The translations under genes were made by a program, and so were the position numbers. The notes under the pieces were generated by a model. It was given only the letters and a program-made list of their open reading frames with translations. It was not told where the DNA came from and made no database searches. Of a DNA stretch of 64,000 nt, positions 57,961 through 64,000 are shown in pieces. Position 1 is the first letter of the stretch. The number at the start of each line of letters is the position of its first letter. Origin of the DNA: Isoetes taiwanensis (lineage: Eukaryota > Streptophyta > Lycopodiopsida > Isoetales > Isoetaceae); the NCBI GenBank assembly GCA_021234155.1, contig JAJEKV010000653.1, positions 1 through 64,000 of the forward strand, given 5' to 3'.

Positions 57961-59660
57961 ATGAGTAAAACAACAAGTAATAATGACGTTTACTGTGGTT
58001 TGGTTGCTCCGGGCTGAGGTTGGTTTAGGTTCGTGGGAGCTTTTTGCCCATACCTGCAGGTTCGGGTACCAACTAAAATCCAAATTTGGGAAGGGCTTAC
58101 AAGGGCGTTAATAGACTCCACCAAACCTCTAATGTGCAGTTGCCTATGAGTTGCTCCTTTCATAATTAGGGTGTCGGTTGCCCCTTCCTATTGAATACCA
58201 AAGCTTTGCCCATCACAAGGTAACGTCAATGTGAAATGCAAAGCTTTGACGTGTATAATGCGATCCTTCCAGGACTGAATCATGAGCAGAGCCACGAGAA
58301 GTAGCAGCAAACATGGCTGGAAACTGTGTATAGATAGGCTCTAGTTAGAGGGGATTTTTCAAAAGTGAAGCAGTCTCAAAATTCTTTTCATTGACAAAGC
58401 CTTTTCTCTGAATTTTTTCGTTGACTGTGGCAAATAGGTTACATCTTTATTGGAAAAGATATGTATCGATCTGCTTCCCTTTTAATGCTCTATTTCTCTA
58501 TGTGCGGTTCCATCTCTCTGTGTAGTTCCATAATTCAATGTGTATATTATCTATTTGTGTACTCAATTCAAGCTCTAGATATTTCTTGACCACGTTTATT
58601 TCCTTTTTTAAAGTTGATAAGATACAAATACTTTTGACTATACTTTGATATTGCCATATCATCACCATTTGATATTCGACAACAACTAAATTTGATGACT
58701 TACATAATGGTACAAACATTTTGCTCTTCTGCTACAATTTATGGGTTGTGGAAATTGTTATAGGTGGTTGTTGTTGGTTGGTTTCTTTTCTGGACATTCA
58801 CAGCAATATGTTGGCATAAAATTTGGGGAATCTTTTGATTACTCAACATATACACATCAACACTAGGATTGTAGTGTCCATAACCATTAGATGGAAGTAA
58901 TTCAATTTGTGCTGATTGTCAACACAGGATATATTGACATGTCTCCTGTGATGGTTCTGTAGCTGAAAACAGAACATGGCATCAAATTGTACTACCACAA
59001 ATTTTACAATTGCAAATATGGCATCAAAGCTTGGGTTTCCAATGGCAATAATTTAGCCTTCATCTGCTTTTCCCTTCTACTTGTGGCTTCTAATTTTGTT
59101 CATATGGGGGACACCACATATGCTTTGTTAGCTGTAGAATAAACCAGAGTTGGATTATTAAGAATATATGAAAAAAAAAATCATTGGGACTTGAGGATTA
59201 CTTTCATGTGTTGTCAAAGACACGAAATACTTAAAGAAGTGCTTAATAGGTCTGCATCGTTAGCATAGGCTTTCGCAAAGTGGACTACTAAGAATCTATG
59301 GAGCAGGACTCAAGGGCTAACCTCAATGTCTATATCCTCATAACCCGGCGGAATAATGCAAAAGCAAAAAAAGCAACATCAAATACTTCCTAATATATTG
59401 ACTTTAAATCTTAAAAAACCAACAAGATTATGATGAACTAGCTAGGCACAATGATTAACATAAAATGACTAGTTCTTAAAGAGTCTTGAAGTTAATACGG
59501 TTCCGTAAGGGGTCTGGAGTTAACATGGAAGTAAATGTACGATGTCAAATATCACGATCTTATATACATTGTCTTTATACGGAAATGACTAGATGGTTAT
59601 GAAAATCCTAAAAGGTTTCAAAAATTGTAGAATTATCACCATTCTTGCATTGAACAAGCT
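57961..59660. other. No recognisable gene
   Basis: AT-rich sequence without supported coding or repeat features. Confidence 0.5.
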
Positions 59661-59670
59661 TTCAAATCAA

Positions 59671-59757
59671 TAAGTGAGTTGGTGAAGAGAAATGTTTGCG
59701 GCGGCCAGGGTAAGTGAGTTGGTGAAGAGAAATGTTCGCGGCGGCCTTGGCCGCCGC
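59671..59757. repeat. 40-bp tandem duplication ending in a GC-rich hairpin
   Basis: TAAGTGAGTTGGTGAAGAGA is repeated at 59671 and 59711. The second copy runs into a perfect hairpin, GCGGCGGCC-TT-GGCCGCCGC, at 59738-59757. Confidence 0.9.
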
Positions 59758-60078
59758 AATAAATTTCTTGTATGTATAACACAACAATAAAATATGAATA
59801 TCTGACTAAAGTAATGACTAAAGTACAGACATCCAAAGCGAGCATTTAAAATCTCTATAAAACATATTTGCAAAATGTAAGAATTAGTACTTGTATAGAA
59901 AATAACTTCCTTAATTTTAAATACACGAGTACAATGTCCATATCTTGCAGTTATGTGCTTACTGGTTTTAATATGTTGAAGGGAGTAGAGTGCATATCAA
60001 AAAAAAAAAAAAAAAAAAACAAATGGTCGACATCCGCCGTCGATGCTTGAAATGGAGGTCTACAATTTCGCCATGTTT

Positions 60079-60850
60079 TTTTTTTTTTTTTTTTTTTGGG
60101 GGGGGGGTGGAAGGAAGGAAGGAAGGAAGGTTCTTTTATCGTCCAGGAGGCCAATCGGCCTATAGGACCCAAATTACGGGTGCGGCAAGAAGTCTGCTAC
60201 CCGGATTAAACCCCCCTGTGAGGGAAAAACCGTCAGCGAAGAACAAGGCCGGGCGGCATGTGACAAATATACATATACACTACACATGAATTCCCGGGCA
60301 CCTCGGTAGGGCCGGGGCAGAGGTGAGTCCGCGAGATCCAAAACCTCCCCGGAGGTAGGAGCTAAGGGATCGAATCGACGGCGATCGAGTAGCTTCGTGG
60401 GAGGCGCACTGTGTCGCACCAAGAGAACGTGAAGCGAGCCCGAATCGACTATAGGCCGGACCCTCTGGAAGGCATGGCTTTCATCCTCAACAACCCCGGT
60501 GGCAACACCGACAAAGCCCGCCCCCGGGCGCGGCTCTCAACCCAGGCCCGCCTCAAGCCCGAAGATGGTGGGCCCCTGCTCGAATGGACGCGATGATCCT
60601 GCGCTTCTTCATGGGCAACTGAGAACGCAGGTAGAGCTGTGGGCCTCGAACCAGGGTGGGGTTTATGTGCTGTTTGTAGTGTGCCATCTTTACCTATTCG
60701 AGCATGGTGGTCCCGAGCTTCCCCGAGGAAACAAGAGTCCAAGTACCCCCTCTATCCCTATCCGGCCGGGTCGTGTGGGGGGTATAATGCACCCATCCGC
60801 TGAAGGTTCTAAATTTGCATCCAACACGATCTTGCATACTCTTCACCTCT
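60079..60850 (-). mobile_element. LINE family 2, 3' end with mixed simple tail
   Basis: Minus strand. 60600-60450 matches the C-terminal coding region of the LINE at 24220-24380 (CCCATGAAGAARCGC, GGTGTTGCCACCG, GAGGATGAA). It is followed by a 3' UTR with the GGGGGGTTTAATCCGGG block and TGGGTCCTATAGGCCGATTGG. The copy ends (TTCC)n, then C10, then A23 (seen as T23 G10 GGAA5 on plus at 60079-60130). It is 5'-truncated; the right limit is approximate. Confidence 0.78.
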
Positions 60851-61850
60851 AATTTGATCCATGCTGCCCCCTTTTGTTGATGGTGCCATAAGACATGTCC
60901 TATTGATGCTGGTGGAGTTCACCTTCTATTTATGCTAGTGGAATGCCATTCCTAAGCCAAAGTCATGTTATTACAATAGTAAGACATGCATGTCATGTAT
61001 TATAAAATTGGAAGTCATGTAATTACAACTAATCTAGGGAGCAAAACCATAGTAAGTGGAGGGTAGATTTTCTGCAAAAGATGCAAGAAGACAAACAAAA
61101 GTTCTTCAGAGCATACGAAATGAAATTGGAAAAAGAGGCAGCCATATGACAATGAAAGAGAATAGACCAGTGAGACTCTAAAGTGATCTTGTATGTCTTC
61201 TGAAATAGGCCTAATTAGAAGTATTCTTGATGATAGTTTCCAATGTGATAACAGCAATGGCTTTCGTCCTCATCCAGAATGGCTTTCGTGCCGAGAGACT
61301 CTTCGACTTTGTTGCTTTGTCTTAACAGGGATTCTAATCCAGGTCAGATACCAGAGCTTAAAGATTGGAGCGGATGTCCGAGATCCATAACCGAATCTTA
61401 TGAAGGATCTAAGCATAAAGACCAACCTAAAATTCCTGTTTCTACTGCCCTGAACAGAGTGTGGTTTCTTGTTCAACAGGCCTATTTCTTGTATAATGTT
61501 ATGCTCCAAAAATGCAATACTACGCTTTTGAGCTCCGAATTAAAACTAAGCTCGAAATCCACTCCTGCAAAGGCTCAAGGAATTTTAACGGAACCGAATT
61601 TCGGTCCCTAAAAAGGAATCCCTAAATTTCTTGGAATTCTGCAAAGACTAAAAATTTAGGGCTAGACAAAGCGGAACTAAACTTCCGGCCCTTGAGGAGT
61701 AATCTGTAAATCCGTGGAATTCTGCATTTCCACAAACTGAGGGAAAACAAACCAAACGAAGGCGCACCCATCCAGATTTGCTTCCTGCACTGCCGGAGGG
61801 AAAAGGCGAAGGAAAAAAAACTTACAATCTCGGCCGTCCAGCTCGGTTTA
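60851..61850. other. No recognisable gene
   Basis: Contains short spurious frames only. The stretch from about 61600 is the upstream region of the UPF0114 gene. Confidence 0.5.
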
Positions 61851-61856
61851 ATAATA

Positions 61857-61945
61857 CCACGTGGCTAGACATCTTTGTTTGATGACATGGCTCACGTTTA
61901 TTGGCTACTTGGGCTGCTACTTGGCGAAGCCTTACATCCACGTGG
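61857..61945 (+). promoter_or_regulatory. Paired G-boxes upstream of the UPF0114 gene
   Basis: Two perfect CCACGTGG palindromes at 61857-61864 and 61938-61945, 81 bp apart. The nearer one lies 42 bp before the ATG. G-boxes of this form bind plant bZIP and bHLH (PIF-type) factors, so light or ABA responsiveness is possible. Confidence 0.55.
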
Positions 61946-61986
61946 CCACTAAGTAGATTCCAAGATATCGTTTAGAAGAGGGAGGA

Positions 61987-62929
61987 ATGAGTGGCGTGGG
62001 ATGGAGAGCGTTGGGAGCCATCTTGCCAATCCAATATGTTGCCAGAATTTCGACAGTCGGACTCTTTGTCACTGCTCCTCCTCCAAAAAAGAACCGATGC
62101 CCCAGGATAAGGAGTTCATTGGAGCTCAATGGAGCAGTGCCTCCTGCTCCAATTGATGGGCCAAATGGAGCTCGAGCACGACAACTCGAAAATACAATTG
62201 AAGAGGTAATTTGCTTTATCCCTCAATTTCAATTCTTATAAGAACCAAGGGCTGTTTGTTTTTTATGCTATTCAGTTTCTATGTTTGGTCAGTGATGCAA
62301 TTTTCTTTCAGGTCATCTTCAACTCTAGGTTTTTTACTGCTTCAGCTGTTGTTGGATCCATGGCAGGTGCTTTGCTCTGCTTCTTCAAGGTAACACACAA
62401 GATGGTTCTTTTATTAGTTCAAAACAAGTTCTCAATATCTTACTTTTTGTGTAGGGGAGCTCGTTCATATACAAGTCTTATATAGAATACTATAATTCTT
62501 GCTTGCGAGGATTTAGCACTGGCAAAGTTGTCATGTCTCTTCTTGAAGCTTTAGGTATGTTTTCACAACCTCATAACTAGTTCTTGCACAACTCATACAT
62601 TTTCCCAGTATATGATCTCAACCCCTCATATGTACGTCATGCTTTAATTAAAAATGGCATTTGAAGAGCATATAGCCATAAAATCAAAGTTTGATCTTGA
62701 ATTTGGAGAAGGGGTCCTTATTACGTGCCTCTCAAAATTTAATTCTGAAAGGAATAATGTTCAAGGTGCAATCTCCTTACTCACGTTTACTTACTATCTT
62801 ATTTCAATCTAGCTCAAAAATTACGTAAAAAGCTCAATAGCCCACATTATAACATGTATACATTACTCACTTTTTGCTTGTGTTTCAAAAGCCTCTCTAC
62901 TATAACCCTCACCTCCTTCGCTTGGAGAT

Positions 62930-62960
<31 letters not shown>

Positions 62961-63755
62961 TTAACGCGTCACGCCACTGCTAGGCTGACATCAACCTGGA
63001 CATGTGACCACACACCACACTACATTGCTTGGTTGGGCCCCCCCAACCACTTTACATTTGCGTCGTGAGTTTTGACACCCAACAGATTCGGAGAGCGAAA
63101 AGGTCTCGAACGAGACCTATAGTTCTAGACCTAGTGTGTTACCACTAGACTAAACGCCAGAAAAAAAAATGAAAGGAAGTGATTATGTCTGAAATATCAT
63201 TATGTGTAGAAGACGTTTTAATTGTACATTCAAAGTTATAATTAAATACCATCTACTGCATCCTCATACACTTCCATTATTCTCTTCTACCTCCATCACA
63301 TTTCCATTCGTAATGCAATAGCTGAATATTTATTATTTTCCTTGCAGATGTTTATCTTATGGGTACTGTTATGCTTATTTTTGGAATGGGTCTATATGAG
63401 CTCTTTATTGCTAGAGGGCAACGTAGAAAAGTATGCAACTCAAATTTTTTTGGAGTCTTCCCTCTTCAGGTACAACTTATTTACTATGCAAGTTGATTTT
63501 GCTTCAAGTGCCCCATGTGATTAAGGTCACATTTTCTAGGAACAACCAAGATGGCTCAAAATAACATCATTGGAAGAGTTGAAAACAAAACTTGGCCATG
63601 TCATCGTAATGGCACTTTTTGTTGGGATGTTTGACAAGAGCAAGAAAGTACCAGTCCACAATACTGTAGATCTTCTTTATCTTTCAGCATCAATGTTGTT
63701 GGCCTCTGCATGTCTATTTCTTCTTTCAAAACTCCACTCGAATTCAAAGGAATAA
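61987..63755 (+). CDS. UPF0114 family membrane protein, probably plastid
   Basis: Five exons with GT-AG introns: 61987-62205, 62312-62389, 62455-62554, 63348-63469, 63540-63755. Joined they give 244 residues with no stop and phases 0, 0, 1, 0. The N terminus (1-50) is Arg/Ser-rich and basic with few acids, compatible with a transit peptide. Residues 74-99 (FFTASAVVGSMAGALLCFFK) form a first membrane helix. VYLMGTVMLIFGMGLYELFI (about 134-153) is the hallmark of the plant UPF0114 proteins. LEELKTKLGHVIVMALFVGM and the C-terminal LLYLSASMLLASACLFLLSK complete the usual four-helix pattern. Biochemical function of the family is unknown. The first ATG is chosen because the frame opens shortly upstream. 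Two G-boxes precede it. Intron 3 (793 bp) holds a SINE. Confidence 0.92.
62935..63168 (-). mobile_element. tRNA-derived SINE in intron 3 of the UPF0114 gene
   Basis: Minus strand, near the 5' end: A box TAGTCTAGTGG (plus 63142-63152) and, about 41 nt on, B box GTTCGAGACC (plus 63102-63111). A 3' body of about 140 bp ends in (ATCT)n (plus GATA repeats 62934-62960). ATGAAAG at 62928-62934 and 63169-63175 is a likely 7-bp target duplication. Inserted antisense to the gene. Confidence 0.78.
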
Positions 63756-63925
63756 CTCCTTAAAATTAAGGCTAAGTTGTACTTTTGACTTATTAACTAA
63801 TTTGATATATTGCTCCAATGCCATATGTTCAATGTGAAATGTCCAATAAGTATATTGTTGGAATATAGTTGGTTAGATCCACGTAAAAAATATTCACTAA
63901 TATTGGTGGTTGAGAATTAAACTGA
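63756..63925. other. Downstream region of the UPF0114 gene
   Basis: AT-rich 3' flank with no distinct feature. Confidence 0.5.
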
Positions 63926-63965
63926 ATATCATCCACTGAGAGCAGATGGTCTACGGGACCCAAAT
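63926..63965 (-). mobile_element. Possible LINE family 2 3'-end relic
   Basis: The minus strand reads TTGGGTCCCGTAGACC, then CTCAGTGGATGATA. It parallels TGGGTCCCATAGGCC and CTCAGTGGACGATA at 17.1 kb. Probably continues beyond the right edge. Confidence 0.45.
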
Positions 63966-64000
63966 AAAGAACATCTGGACTAGAACTGTACAAGATTAAA

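Noticed and set aside
60640-60662. Pol III B box (GGTTCGAGGCC, minus) and a SINE at 60.6 kb
   Set aside because: The surrounding sequence matches the coding C terminus of the LINE at 24.2 kb, and no good A box lies upstream.

Overview
This window looks like nuclear DNA of a land plant. Introns are GT-AG, and the elements are plant types: Ty3/gypsy of the Tat kind, Ty1/copia primed by initiator tRNA-Met, a CACTA-like end, tRNA-derived SINEs and at least two LINE families. PPR-gene wreckage is also present. The style of the PPR and LINE remnants and the very low gene density suggest a large-genome seed-free vascular plant (fern or lycophyte). That placement is inference and not firm. Only two host genes look intact: an intronless Golgi nucleotide-sugar transporter (19407-20516, minus) and a five-exon UPF0114 membrane-protein gene (61987-63755, plus).

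Layout. 0-1.4 kb: L1-type LINE remnant. 1.9-6.4 kb: two degraded, unidentified minus-strand loci. 7.36-9.66 kb: a long foldback structure with a duplicated right arm. 9.7 kb: a SINE. 10.6-11.5 kb: a broken but coherent unidentified gene. 12.6-15.4 kb: fragments of a TAF5-like WD40 gene and PPR genes. 16.5-17.2 kb: two short non-LTR insertions. 19.4-21.8 kb: the transporter, its upstream region and a MITE. 22.6-24.6 kb: a second LINE family. 25.5-27.2 kb: the subterminal region of a CACTA-like transposon. 28-32 kb: unclassified. 32.4-39.6 kb: unclassified element sequence with four clusters of a 24-bp palindrome repeated about every 57 bp.

40.005-50.164 kb is a complete gypsy element (minus) with 1.9-kb LTRs and a 5-bp target duplication. 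50.19-55.49 kb is a copia element (plus). Both sit inside an older minus-strand ORF of unknown type, whose halves lie at 39.65-40.00 kb and 55.49-57.0 kb. 60.08-60.85 kb is a 3' end of the second LINE family. The UPF0114 gene closes the window and carries a SINE in intron 3.

The strongest unexplained signals are the 57-bp palindromic arrays, the interrupted unknown ORF, the gypsy domain order (a second RNase H between protease and RT) and the foldback locus. A caution applies throughout: LTR-to-LTR differences concentrate at CAG motifs (CAG in one copy, CG or CGG in the other). Part of the apparent decay may therefore be sequencing error at methylated CHG sites.
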